Of a stretch of 64,000 bases of DNA, positions 8,796-17,443 are shown in pieces (the first letter of the stretch is position 1; each line of letters opens with the position of its first letter). This DNA comes from Gephyromycinifex aptenodytis (GTDB taxonomy: Bacteria; Actinomycetota; Actinomycetes; Actinomycetales; Dermatophilaceae). The notes under the pieces were generated by a model. It saw only the letters and a list, made by a program, of their open reading frames with translations. It had not been told where the DNA came from and did no database searches. Where the stretch lies: positions 3,038,001 to 3,102,000 of the forward strand of contig NZ_CP051155.1 of NCBI RefSeq assembly GCF_012277275.1, written 5' to 3'. Made by a program: the position numbers and the translations under genes.

Positions 8796-10255
8796 GGCGG
8801 CGGTGGCGAACGCTGGACGTCGATGCCGCACCCACCGGTTCGCTGGGGGGCCGCGGGCTCGACAGCATCATCGGGTTGGCCGCGCAGGGGCTGGTGCGAT
8901 TCGCTCTGACTTTCGCTGTCGGACGGCTCGCCGGGCCGGCTGAACTCGGTGTCTTCGCGACCGGGCTGGCCATCGCGCAGATGCTCATCCTGTTGTGGCC
9001 GAGCACCAGCGGCCAGGCCGCCTCCCGGTTCGTGGCACGGGCACGCGGGCGCGCCGACCGTGACGAACTGCACGGGGTGCTGGATCACCTGGGCCGCCGC
9101 GTGCTGCGGGCCGGGCTGGTGCTGGCGTTGGCCTGCGTCCCGATCTGGCTGTTCCTCGAGGGCGGGCTGGGCAACCTCTCCCTCGGTGACGCCCTCGCCG
9201 GGTGCACCGTCGGTGCGGCCTGCGCAGGCCTGGCCGGGCAGGCCTACACCCGGGGGGTGCATTACGGGCTCGGCGCCGTTCGGCGGGTGGTCGTGCTTGA
9301 CATCGCCTGCAGCCTTGCCGGGCTGCTCGGTCTGGTTCTGGCCTTGATGTCGGGGGTGCGCGGGGTGGCGCTGTTGCTGCCCCCGGCGCTGGCCTATCTG
9401 GCATTGAGCGCGCTGTGTTGGCCATGGCGGGTGCACGGCGCGGCAGACCCGCAGTTGCGCCGCGAACTGGATCGGTTCGTCCTCTTCGGTTCGATGGGAA
9501 CCATCGCCAGCGCCGGCCTCATCCAGTTCTCGCTGCTGGCCAGCCGCGCCGCGGGCCAAGCTGCCGGGGCGGGGCAGTACTCGGCTGCCTCCTCGTTGGC
9601 GTTGCCGCTGACGCTGGCCTCCGGGGCGCTCAGCTTGGTGCTCTATCCATCGCTGTCGGAGGCTGCCGGGCGCGGAGACCATGCGGGGGTCTCGCGCCAG
9701 CTCGATCGGGGGTTCCGTGGGGTGGTGCTACTGGTGGTCCCGGCTGTCGGAGTGATGGCGCTGCTGGCGCGCCCGCTGGTAGCGCTGGTGTGGGGCGCGC
9801 AATTCGACCTCACAGCAAAGCTGCTGCCTATCTTGCTGCTGGCCGTGCTGGCCAACGTGGCGGGGGTGCCGTGCGTCAACGCCATCACCGGGGCCACCGG
9901 TACCGGCATCGCCCGGATGGCGGCCGTGAGCTTCGCCGGGCTCGCAGTGGCCGCCGTTTTGTGGCTGCTCCTGGTGCCCACCTACGGCGTGCCAGCAGTA
10001 GCCGTCGGCTATGCAGCAGGAGTGTTCCTCATCGCGGGCTACGCGGTGGGGGAGGCCTGGTGGCGGTGGCGGCTGAGCTGGGCGATGCCGGTGGCGTTGC
10101 TGCTGTTCGCGATCATCATCATCGCGGGCGCGCCAGTGCTGCTGCACGACGCACCGTGGTGGCAGGCGCTGTTGGCAGCCGCGGGTTTCGTCGCAGTGTG
10201 GGCGGCCACACACCTGCCGGACATCGCGTGGGTGCGGGCGGCATTAAAGCGGTAA
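8792..10255 (+). CDS. Polysaccharide flippase (Wzx-like, MOP superfamily)
   Basis: The 487-residue protein has about twelve to fourteen hydrophobic segments, with a cytoplasmic N-terminus (residues 1-20) and the pattern of MOP-superfamily exporters: an early GLDSIIGLAAQGLVRFALTF segment, FATGLAIAQMLILLWPSTSGQ, and repeated SLVLYPSLSEAAG-type loops. By family it should flip undecaprenyl-linked repeat units across the membrane. The GTG start overlaps the upstream glycosyltransferase stop (GTGA). Its 3' end is 55 bp from a convergent glycosyltransferase gene; I see no clear hairpin in that gap. Confidence 0.85.
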   Translation: MRRRWRTLDVDAAPTGSLGGRGLDSIIGLAAQGLVRFALTFAVGRLAGPAELGVFATGLAIAQMLILLWPSTSGQAASRFVARARGRADRDELHGVLDHLGRRVLRAGLVLALACVPIWLFLEGGLGNLSLGDALAGCTVGAACAGLAGQAYTRGVHYGLGAVRRVVVLDIACSLAGLLGLVLALMSGVRGVALLLPPALAYLALSALCWPWRVHGAADPQLRRELDRFVLFGSMGTIASAGLIQFSLLASRAAGQAAGAGQYSAASSLALPLTLASGALSLVLYPSLSEAAGRGDHAGVSRQLDRGFRGVVLLVVPAVGVMALLARPLVALVWGAQFDLTAKLLPILLLAVLANVAGVPCVNAITGATGTGIARMAAVSFAGLAVAAVLWLLLVPTYGVPAVAVGYAAGVFLIAGYAVGEAWWRWRLSWAMPVALLLFAIIIIAGAPVLLHDAPWWQALLAAAGFVAVWAATHLPDIAWVRAALKR

Positions 10256-10310
10256 GGCGTGCGCGGCAGGCCGTGGGCGAGTCTGTCGTGGGTGGCCCGC
10301 TTGCGGTCGC

Positions 10311-11450
10311 TCACAACCGATCGAAGACGCTGTCGCGCTCGCGAGAGTCCTGCCAACGGTTGTAGACCTCTGCTGCGGCGCGGCTACGGGCCGCCCGTTG
10401 CGGGGGGCCCTCGGCGGCCAGCTGCGCAAGCATCCGGGCCCAGTCGTCCGGCTCTCGGGAAGCGACCAGGATGCCCGCCCCGCGGTCCAGGGTTGGTGTC
10501 CACGGGGTCGTGTCGGGTAGTGCCACCGGACAGCCGGCGCACAGCGCCTCGACAATCGCGTGCCCGAAGTTCTCGTTCGCGGTCGGGAAGGCGAACAGGT
10601 CGTGGGCTGCGAAGACGGCCAGAACCGCGCTCGGGTCCACGGTTCCGGCGAAACGCACCTGGTGGCCTTGCTCGCGAGCCCGATCCGCCAACCGGTGGCA
10701 CTGCTGCAGGTAGTCCGGATCGTCGGTGGAGCCGTAAACACTCACATCCAGCGGCGGGATCGCCGCCGACGAACTCAACGCCGCCAACAGGATGTCCAGC
10801 CCCTTCTTGGGGGAGATGCGGGACAAGAACACCACCCGGAGGCGTTCACCGGGAGCGGGTCGCTCGCGCAGCGCCCGGTTAGGCAGCGGAGATTCGTTCT
10901 GCGCCACCACCACCCGGGGGGTCCCGCGCACCGGCGCTGCACGTCGGATCTCGTCGGCCTCGCGAACGGTGGAGGCATGCCAGACCAGGTCGGAATGCAG
11001 CCCGCACAGCCGACTCACCCCGAACAGGGCCCGTTTCTTCGCGGACTTCAAGGCCAACGCGCCCGCCCCCAACTCCCCGCGCGGCGCCAGTACCACCTGC
11101 CCGGCAGGCAGCAGCCGCAGCCGGTGCAACAACAGCGGAAGCAGCGTCTCGGCGGGGGCGAACACGCTGTTCAGATACAGCACCTCAGGGGCCAGCCGGC
11201 GAGCCTGCCGCAGCGCTGTGAGCAGACCGCGCAGGCCGGGGCTGCGATACCACACCATCGCCCGACCGCTGGGTACCCACTGATCGGCCGGGACACCGAG
11301 TCGCTGCGTCGTGCCCCAATCGCCGTCGCGGGTCAGGACCCGAAAGTCATGTCGGTCGCCGTGCGCGGCGACCATCGCCGAGACGGTGCGGATCGGACCG
11401 CCGCCACGGAAGGCAGGCGGGTAGTACGGCACGAAGACGAGAACGCGCAC
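10311..11450 (-). CDS. Glycosyltransferase family 4
   Basis: The 379-residue GT-B enzyme starts with VRVLVFVPYYPPAFRGGGPI, the glycine-rich acceptor loop of GT4 enzymes, and its donor domain has RVVFLSRISPKKGLDILL and FAFPTANENFGHAIVEALCAGCPV, with the paired glutamates. I prefer the GTG at 11450: AAGGAAA precedes it by 3-4 bases and overlaps the capG stop. An in-frame ATG at 11486 would overlap capG by 28 bp. Being last in the pgl-cap run, it probably adds a sugar after the first two residues of the unit; its sugar is unknown. Confidence 0.85.
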   Translation of the reverse strand: MRVLVFVPYYPPAFRGGGPIRTVSAMVAAHGDRHDFRVLTRDGDWGTTQRLGVPADQWVPSGRAMVWYRSPGLRGLLTALRQARRLAPEVLYLNSVFAPAETLLPLLLHRLRLLPAGQVVLAPRGELGAGALALKSAKKRALFGVSRLCGLHSDLVWHASTVREADEIRRAAPVRGTPRVVVAQNESPLPNRALRERPAPGERLRVVFLSRISPKKGLDILLAALSSSAAIPPLDVSVYGSTDDPDYLQQCHRLADRAREQGHQVRFAGTVDPSAVLAVFAAHDLFAFPTANENFGHAIVEALCAGCPVALPDTTPWTPTLDRGAGILVASREPDDWARMLAQLAAEGPPQRAARSRAAAEVYNRWQDSRERDSVFDRL

Positions 11451-11458
11451 GGGTTTCC

Positions 11459-12643
11459 TTACGGGCGTTGCCGCAGGCCCGACCACTGCTCGTGGCGCCG
11501 GTGCGTGGACAGGATGAAGCGCACCGCGCGCTGGGAGCAGTTGTCGATGGCGTAATCGGCCGGTACCCGAGTGCCGGGCCGGTCGCGCTCGTCCTGGGCG
11601 GTGCGGACCGTCTCGGTGATGGCCTCGACGACGTTCACCGGGTCCAGCCCGGTCATGATGATTGCGCCGGTGTCCAGCGCCTCCGGGCGCTCGATGGAGT
11701 CCCGCAGGGTCACCGCCGGGAAACCCAGCAGCGAGGACTCCTCGCTGATTGTGCCGCTGTCGGAGAGCACGCAGAGCGCGTCGGTCTGCAACCGCACGTA
11801 GTCGATGAACCCCAACGGCGGGTGGAAGGTGATGCCCCGCAGATCGATCTCTTGGGCGCCCGGACGAGCAGCGAGCAGATCGAGCCGTTTACGGGTGCGG
11901 GGGTGGGTCGAGACCAAAACCGGAACCTCGAAGGCGTCACGGGCCGCCACCAGGCAACGCAGCAGCGCGGACAGTCGCTCCGGGTCATCCACGTTCTCTT
12001 CGCGGTGCGCCGACACCAGCAGGTAGCCCTGCGGGTCCAGGCCCAGGTCGGCCGGTGCCGTGCTGGCGGCGAAGGCGTCGGCGTGGTGGTCGAGCACCTC
12101 CTTCATCGGCGAACCGGTCAGCAAGATGCGCTGGGGATGGATGCCCTCGGCAAGCAGGTTGCGTCGAGCATGCTCGGTGTAGACGAGGTTGTAGTCGGCG
12201 ACGTGATCGACCATCCGCCGGTTCGTCTCCTCCGGCACATTCGGATCGAAACAGCGGTTGCCGGCTTCCATGTGGTAGACGGGAATCCGCATCCGTTTGG
12301 CCATCAGGGAGGCGATCGCCGAGTTCGTGTCGCCCAAGATGAGGACCGCGTCCGGCGCCACCTGGGTCAGCACGTTCTCGGTCTTGATCAGCGTCTCACC
12401 CAGCACCCGCCCCAAACTGGAGGTGTCGACCTCCAAGAAATGGTCGGGCCGCCGGATACCCAACTGGTCGAAGAAGATCCCGTTCAGTTCGTAGTCATAG
12501 TTCTGTCCGGTGTGCACCAGGACGTGGTCCACCGTGCGATCAAGGCGGTCGATCACTCGGGAGAGCCGAATGATCTCGGGACGGGTACCGACGATGGTCA
12601 TCACGCGGGTGGAGGGAGCCGTCGACGTCGTAGTGCCGTTCAT
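11459..12643 (-). CDS. capG: UDP-2-acetamido-2,6-dideoxy-L-talose 2-epimerase (CapG/FnlC type)
   Basis: The 394-residue protein belongs to the non-hydrolysing UDP-GlcNAc 2-epimerase family (TIVGTRPEIIRLSRV near the N-terminus, LVHTGQNYDYELN, ILGDTNSAIAS). The segments HMEAGNRCFDPNVPEETNR and VDHVADYNLVY are of the CapG subtype rather than classical WecB, and the gene follows capE and capF. By family it converts UDP-L-PneNAc (talo form) to UDP-L-FucNAc in the cytoplasm. I chose the ATG at 12643, which has GAGGAAA 3-4 bases upstream and lies 8 bases past the capF stop; a longer in-frame start at 12772 would overlap capF. Confidence 0.88.
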   Translation of the reverse strand: MNGTTTSTAPSTRVMTIVGTRPEIIRLSRVIDRLDRTVDHVLVHTGQNYDYELNGIFFDQLGIRRPDHFLEVDTSSLGRVLGETLIKTENVLTQVAPDAVLILGDTNSAIASLMAKRMRIPVYHMEAGNRCFDPNVPEETNRRMVDHVADYNLVYTEHARRNLLAEGIHPQRILLTGSPMKEVLDHHADAFAASTAPADLGLDPQGYLLVSAHREENVDDPERLSALLRCLVAARDAFEVPVLVSTHPRTRKRLDLLAARPGAQEIDLRGITFHPPLGFIDYVRLQTDALCVLSDSGTISEESSLLGFPAVTLRDSIERPEALDTGAIIMTGLDPVNVVEAITETVRTAQDERDRPGTRVPADYAIDNCSQRAVRFILSTHRRHEQWSGLRQRP

Positions 12644-12651
12644 GTTTTCCT

Positions 12652-13776
12652 CTACGGCTGGGGGATCACAGGGTGGGGATAGGTGTCCGGATGCTCCGGG
12701 TCGAGGAGTTGATCGGACCAGAACAGAGTCGTGAGGGGGCCGGTACCGACATTCTCTATCGAGTGGGTCCACAAAGTCGGCATGTCGATCACGGCCGGTT
12801 TTTCGCCGCTCACCTGAAATTCCAGGATGTCGTCGTGCAGCAGTCGGCGAAGTCGAATGAGGCCCGTTCCGCTCACGACTTGAAAACGTTCAATCTTGCT
12901 GCGGTGGTAGTGGTTTCCGCGCACAAAACCAGGGTTCGTCGTAGAGACGAAGGTCTGCCCGGTCCCACCGTGCACGCGCACGGATTCCACGAGCGTGCCG
13001 CGGGCGTCGCTATGTGGCCTCGGGTGCAAGGGATAGGTCTGCGGCCACAGAGCGGCGCGCAGGGTGTTGAACAAGGCGACATCCACACTGTCTTCGAAGG
13101 CCGGGATATCGCCGCTGGGCAGGTACACGTCGTGAAAGTGCTGCAGACGCCGGGCGATCTGGGAGATGAGCCTGGGCGAGCCGGCGGGACGCACCACGCC
13201 GTGCAGGCGGGAGTCGCGGACGGCATCCAGCAGGATCTGTGCGGCGTCCTGCACGTGCAGTAGGGGCAGCTCCCGGTCGCCGTGGACGGGTGGCTGCTGG
13301 CCGGCTGCGACCCGGTGGGCGAACGTGGCGACGAAGGAGTTGTAGTCCGGCGTGCCGTGCTCGCCGAAGAGCCCACAGAACCTCACATCCACCGCGCGTG
13401 TCCCGGCACCGGCGGCGAAATCGAGCAAAAGCTCGGCGGCAGCTCGCTTGCCGCGCCCGTATGGGGTGTTGGAGCCCGGGTGGTCGACGTCCGCGTAGTT
13501 GCTGCCGGCGTAAACGACAGCCGGCGGCTGCGGCAGCTCTTGCATCGCCGCAACGAGGCCGCGTGCTAGCGCGAGGTTGCCCTCTGCGAGATCGCAGTCC
13601 GGGCCACGGTTGATGCCGGCCAGATGCAGGACGACGTCGGCGCCGGCCAGCGCGGTCGGCAAGTCGCTCCAGGTCTGTCGGGTAATCGGGACGACCTCGA
13701 TGTCAGACTCTTCGATCAGGCGCACCCTGGTGTGCCAGCCGAGGAAGCCACCGGCTCCGGTCAGAACGATCTTCAC
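12652..13776 (-). CDS. capF: Bifunctional UDP-L-FucNAc pathway reductase/epimerase (CapF)
   Basis: The 374-residue protein has two parts. Residues 1 to about 245 form a short-chain dehydrogenase domain (KIVLTGAGGFLGWHTRV; YAGSNYADVDHPG; the catalytic pair in TPYGRGKRAAAELL). Residues from about 255 form a cupin (FVRGNHYHRSKIERFQVV with metal-binding histidines and glutamate, and IDMPTLWTHSIENVG). This is the CapF/WbjC/FnlB architecture: C3 epimerisation followed by NADPH-dependent C4 reduction of the CapE product. It overlaps capE by 4 bp, consistent with co-translation. Length and domain order are normal for the family. Confidence 0.92.
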   Translation of the reverse strand: MKIVLTGAGGFLGWHTRVRLIEESDIEVVPITRQTWSDLPTALAGADVVLHLAGINRGPDCDLAEGNLALARGLVAAMQELPQPPAVVYAGSNYADVDHPGSNTPYGRGKRAAAELLLDFAAGAGTRAVDVRFCGLFGEHGTPDYNSFVATFAHRVAAGQQPPVHGDRELPLLHVQDAAQILLDAVRDSRLHGVVRPAGSPRLISQIARRLQHFHDVYLPSGDIPAFEDSVDVALFNTLRAALWPQTYPLHPRPHSDARGTLVESVRVHGGTGQTFVSTTNPGFVRGNHYHRSKIERFQVVSGTGLIRLRRLLHDDILEFQVSGEKPAVIDMPTLWTHSIENVGTGPLTTLFWSDQLLDPEHPDTYPHPVIPQP

Positions 13777-14801
13777 GAACGAGCCTTTCGCAGGGTCTGC
13801 ATCTCGGGCAGTGTCATGAGCAGGTCGACGGTGGAATCGATATCGAGACGCTCCGTATTCTCAGACGTGTAATCCACCATTCGGGAAGAAGTCTTGTTTC
13901 CCTCCTCGAAGTACAGCTCGTATTCCAACGAACGAGCATCCAGCGGCACCCGGTAGTAGTCGCCCTTGTTCTCCGCGAAAGCCATCTCCTCGCGAGAGAG
14001 CAGCGTTTCATGTTGCTTCTCACCGTGCCTGGTGCCGATGACCTGCACCTCGGGGTGCGCGATGCCCATGATGCGCGCGACGGCGTAGGCGAGGTCGATC
14101 ACGGTGGCCGCAGGTGCCTTACGCACGAACAAGTCGCCGGACTGGGCGTGTGTGAAGGCGTAGGCGACCAAAGAGACCGATTCCTCTAAAGACATGAGGA
14201 ACCGAGTCATCTCCGGGTCGGTGATCGTCAGCGAGTTGCCCTGCATCAGCTGGCGCACGAACAAGGGGATCACTGAACCCCGGGAATACATGACGTTGCC
14301 GTACCGAGTGATGGAGACGGTCGTCGGCGATGCCGGGTTGTTGCGCGCGAAGGCTTGGGCGGTTTTCTCCATGAGCGCCTTGCTCATCCCCATGGCGTTG
14401 ACCGGGTAGACAGCCTTGTCGGTGGACAGGCATACGACGGAGGTGGCCCCGACCTGATGTGCCGCTTCGATGACATTGTTGCTGCCCGTCACATTGGTCT
14501 TCACTGCTTGCTGCGGGAAGAATTCGCATGAAGGGACCTGTTTGAGGGCCGCGGCATGAAAAACATGATCGACACCCCGGAGGGCGGCCAGAGTGCTGTC
14601 AGCATCCCGCACATCCCCGAGGAAGAACTTGGTCCGGGAGTCGGCTAGGAGGCGGCGTAGATCGTCCTGCTTCGCCTCGTCCCGAGACAGGATATGCACC
14701 GCCGCTACGTCGCCCGCCAGAAGATGGCGTGCCATCGTTGAGCCAAAAGAGCCGGTTCCTCCGGTGATTGCAACGCGTGCGCCGTCTAGTTCGGGAATCA
14801 C
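13773..14801 (-). CDS. capE: UDP-GlcNAc 4,6-dehydratase/5-epimerase (CapE/FnlA)
   Basis: The 342-residue extended SDR protein has the NAD-binding motif AITGGTGSFGSTMARHLL near the N-terminus, HVFHAAALKQVP, and the active-site segment CLSTDKAVYPVNAMGMSKALME. By family it starts UDP-L-FucNAc synthesis by dehydrating and inverting UDP-GlcNAc. The GTG at 14801 is preferred: GAGGA lies about 7 bases upstream and overlaps the upstream stop, and the length then matches FnlA (about 344 residues). A longer frame from 14876 would overlap the upstream glycosyltransferase by 65 bp. Together with capF and capG the whole three-step pathway is present. Confidence 0.92.
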   Translation of the reverse strand: MIPELDGARVAITGGTGSFGSTMARHLLAGDVAAVHILSRDEAKQDDLRRLLADSRTKFFLGDVRDADSTLAALRGVDHVFHAAALKQVPSCEFFPQQAVKTNVTGSNNVIEAAHQVGATSVVCLSTDKAVYPVNAMGMSKALMEKTAQAFARNNPASPTTVSITRYGNVMYSRGSVIPLFVRQLMQGNSLTITDPEMTRFLMSLEESVSLVAYAFTHAQSGDLFVRKAPAATVIDLAYAVARIMGIAHPEVQVIGTRHGEKQHETLLSREEMAFAENKGDYYRVPLDARSLEYELYFEEGNKTSSRMVDYTSENTERLDIDSTVDLLMTLPEMQTLRKARS

Positions 14802-14811
14802 GAATAGGTCC

Positions 14812-16128
14812 TCACGGGTAATTACTGCGGTTGGTCTTGCGCCGATTCTGGGCATTTTGCAACGCCAACTCGACAAGTTTCTCGTGCCCGTCGATGCAGC
14901 GATTCTCGCCGAGGTTTTCTTCGTACCACGAGCGCGCGGACTCTCCTCGGCGGTGCAACTCTTCTTCGCTCCATGACGTCATTTCCCGGATCGCCGCGAC
15001 TAGCGCCACCGCGTCGCCGGGGGCCGCGACCAGGCCCGCGCCAGCGGCAGCGATCACCTCGGCCGAGTCCCCGCAGGCGTGTCCCAGTAGCGGCCGCGCC
15101 GCGGCCAGCGATCCTGCCACCTTGCTCGGCATGGTCACGCGCAGCAGGGGGGTATCGGCCAAGGACACCACCAAGACGTCGGCGGCACTGAGATAGTCCG
15201 CGACCTTCTCCGGTGGTTGCGCCGGCACCAGCGTCACGTTGCTGAGCCGCTGCGCAGCGATCCGCGCTGCGATCCGCTCGGTCATCACACCAGGCCCGAG
15301 AAGCACCAGTTGAGCATCAGGGACTGCTGCAAACCCATCGATCAGCAAGGGCAGCGCCTGCAACTCCCCGAGATTCCCGGCGTACATGAACAGGCGCCCC
15401 GCCAGCGGCAGGCGCAGACGGGCGCGTTCTGCACGCTTTTGTTCCTCGGGCAGGAACGCCCCCCGAGGCGTGGAAACCCAGTTCGGAGTGTCGACGATCA
15501 GCTCATCCGGGACGCCGCGTTGCCGTAGCACGGTGCGCATCCCGGGCGAAATGACGCCGATGGCGTCGCTATGGCGGTATCCGTAGCGACAGAAGCGGTC
15601 CAGACTGTCCTGCATCAACTGGGCGAGCTGGGGGTGGCCGACGAAACCGGAATCCATAACGCTGTCCGGCCATAGATCCTGGATGATCTGCGCATGAGCG
15701 CTGGGTTCGGTTGCCATCCCCAAACGCTTTCGCAGACTGTCGATCCCGCCGCTGACCAAAGCCGGCAACGTCGCAGTGGCGGGGGAGGAGTACGTCAACC
15801 ACACGTCGGCACGAGCCAGCCGGGTCGCTGACACCACGGTGCTGGAGAGCGCGAAGGAGCCGTAATTAGCCAGTCGTGAGAAAGCGTTCGTGTCGTGGCT
15901 GGGATACAGCGGCGCCCGGTGCACGTCGATCTGCCCCGGCCCGGTGTCATCAACATCGTGACGGTAGGGACGAAGGGGGTAGCCGGGGTGCAGTCGTCCG
16001 GTGGGGTAGTTGGGAAATCCAGTCAAGACGTCGACAGAATGCCCGCGCGACGCCAGCCCGTGGGCAAGGCCTGCCGGGACACCTGCCGGTTCTGGCGGGT
16101 ACCACTGGGTGACGAGCCGAATCTTCAC
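14812..16128 (-). CDS. WbuB-like family 4 glycosyltransferase, probable L-fucosaminyltransferase
   Basis: The 438-residue GT-B protein begins KIRLVTQWYPPEP and has VLTGFPNYPTGRLHPGY (about residues 35-51), a signature of WbuB-family enzymes that transfer L-FucNAc to lipid-linked HexNAc. The donor domain includes RLFMYAGNLGELQALPLLIDG and DVLVVSLADTPLLRVTMPSKV, the latter holding the usual serine/lysine-rich donor contacts. The gene sits between pglD and capE, exactly joining the diNAcBac and FucNAc pathways, which supports FucNAc transfer onto the first sugar. That acceptor assignment is inference. It overlaps pglD by 4 bp. Confidence 0.82.
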   Translation of the reverse strand: MKIRLVTQWYPPEPAGVPAGLAHGLASRGHSVDVLTGFPNYPTGRLHPGYPLRPYRHDVDDTGPGQIDVHRAPLYPSHDTNAFSRLANYGSFALSSTVVSATRLARADVWLTYSSPATATLPALVSGGIDSLRKRLGMATEPSAHAQIIQDLWPDSVMDSGFVGHPQLAQLMQDSLDRFCRYGYRHSDAIGVISPGMRTVLRQRGVPDELIVDTPNWVSTPRGAFLPEEQKRAERARLRLPLAGRLFMYAGNLGELQALPLLIDGFAAVPDAQLVLLGPGVMTERIAARIAAQRLSNVTLVPAQPPEKVADYLSAADVLVVSLADTPLLRVTMPSKVAGSLAAARPLLGHACGDSAEVIAAAGAGLVAAPGDAVALVAAIREMTSWSEEELHRRGESARSWYEENLGENRCIDGHEKLVELALQNAQNRRKTNRSNYP

Positions 16129-16787
16129 CGCGCAGGCACGCCTTTCACCACGGACCCCGCCGCGACATCCTTAACCACCAGCGCAGCGCCTCCGACGACG
16201 GAATCGTCACCCAGGGTGAGCCCTTGCAGGATGGCCGAGTGCGTCCCCAACATCACCCGTGCACCCACCTGGACATCACCCGAGACGGCGACCAAGGGGT
16301 TTATCGAGGCGTGATCCCCGATCGTGCTGTCGTGGCCGATGCTGCACAGCAGGTTGACGTGAACATGTCGCCCAAGAGTGATGTTGGTCGTCAGGACGCT
16401 GCCGGCGCAGATCACTGTGCCAGGGGACAGTCGCACATCAAACCCCAGAGTGGCCCGCGGATGCACCACCTTCGGGGTTTTGCGTTCTCCCATTCGGGCA
16501 TCGATCTTCGCCTTCACCGCTGGGCTGCCGATGCCGATGAGGTACTGGACCCTCGGCGCCGCGTTCGCCAACCACCCGAGGTCCCCCAGGACCCGGGAGC
16601 CCCGGGCATGCACCCGGCTCAGGTTCTCGGATGCGGGGTTGTCATCGACGTAACCCAGCAGGTCGTAGGTCGGGCTGTGCGAGTTCACCGCGTCGATCAC
16701 GTCGTGAACTTCACGGCCGAAACCACCGCAACCCACGATGACCAGTGGCACCAGAGCGCGGGATTCGGGCGTGGAAGGGTTGGTCAT
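16125..16787 (-). CDS. pglD: UDP-4-amino-sugar N-acetyltransferase, PglD-like
   Basis: The 220-residue protein has the two-part PglD architecture: an N-terminal Rossmann-like domain (LVIVGCGGFGREVHDVIDAV, about residues 12-31) and a C-terminal left-handed beta-helix with CSIGHDSTIGDHASINP, which carries the catalytic histidine, and LTLGDDSVVGGAALV. By family it uses acetyl-CoA to finish UDP-N,N'-diacetylbacillosamine. The ATG at 16787 shares one base with the upstream stop (TGATG) and has a perfect AGGAGG upstream; a longer frame to 17144 runs antisense-like through the sugar transferase gene and is rejected. Confidence 0.85.
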   Translation of the reverse strand: MTNPSTPESRALVPLVIVGCGGFGREVHDVIDAVNSHSPTYDLLGYVDDNPASENLSRVHARGSRVLGDLGWLANAAPRVQYLIGIGSPAVKAKIDARMGERKTPKVVHPRATLGFDVRLSPGTVICAGSVLTTNITLGRHVHVNLLCSIGHDSTIGDHASINPLVAVSGDVQVGARVMLGTHSAILQGLTLGDDSVVGGAALVVKDVAAGSVVKGVPAR

Positions 16788-17443
16788 CACGAAACCTCCT
16801 GGACGGCGCCGATGCGAACCGGTGCTACCTCGCATGGTTGTGGCTGAAACTCCGGCATCGTGGCCTCGCCTGGGGCATTGACCCCGTGACGACTCAGCAC
16901 GATCCCGACGGTACGGGCCAGGATGTGCAGATCGAGACGCATACAGGCCCGATCGACGTACGCGACATCCCAGCGCAGGCGCTCTTCCCACGTCGTGGCG
17001 TTGCGACCGTTCACCTGTGCCAAGCCGGTCAGACCAGGCGGGACGTCGTGGCGTCGAGCTTGCTCGGGGGAGTAGCGCTGCAGATAGCTGACCAACAGGG
17101 GGCGTGGGCCGACCAGACTGAGGTCCCCGCGCACCACGTTCCACAGCGAGGGGAGCTCGTCCAAACTGCTCGCTCGCAACCAGGCGCCGAAACCGTCGAG
17201 CCGCGAAGCGTCATCGACACGCCCTCGGGCCGGATCGAGATGGTGCATTGTCCGAAACTTCAGCAGTGTGAAGGGCTGGGCGTGCAGTCCTGGCCTGACC
17301 TGACGGAACAGAATGGGACGGCCCAAGCGGAGCCCGACGGCGAGCGCCACCACGGCCTGCACGGGCAGGCTCAGCAGCGCCAACGGCGCCGCCACTGCCA
17401 GATCGAGAGCTCGTTTGTTGAAGCGATACCAACGAGTCGTCAT
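16787..17443 (-). CDS. pglC: Phosphoglycosyl transferase, PglC-like initiating enzyme
   Basis: The 218-residue protein is a small monotopic sugar-phosphate transferase without the extra membrane domain of WcaJ-type enzymes. A basic N-terminus (RWYRFNKRALDLAVA) leads into one re-entrant hydrophobic helix (about residues 14-38), followed by RPILFRQVRPG, FTLLKFRTM, the DE active-site pair in ASSLDELPSLWNV, and SLVGPRPLL. By family it transfers a sugar phosphate, here probably diNAcBac-1-phosphate, to undecaprenyl phosphate, the committed step for the glycan. It overlaps pglE by 4 bp and pglD by 1 bp. Confidence 0.87.
   Translation of the reverse strand: MTTRWYRFNKRALDLAVAAPLALLSLPVQAVVALAVGLRLGRPILFRQVRPGLHAQPFTLLKFRTMHHLDPARGRVDDASRLDGFGAWLRASSLDELPSLWNVVRGDLSLVGPRPLLVSYLQRYSPEQARRHDVPPGLTGLAQVNGRNATTWEERLRWDVAYVDRACMRLDLHILARTVGIVLSRHGVNAPGEATMPEFQPQPCEVAPVRIGAVQEVS

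Noticed and set aside
12643-12772. Longer start of capG at 12772
   Set aside because: It would overlap capF by 121 bp; GAGGAAA before 12643 and homology starting after that codon decide the shorter form.
16787-17144. N-terminal extension of PglD up to 17144
   Set aside because: The extra 119 codons overlap pglC, are Arg/Ser/Pro-rich, and the ATG at 16787 has a perfect Shine-Dalgarno sequence.
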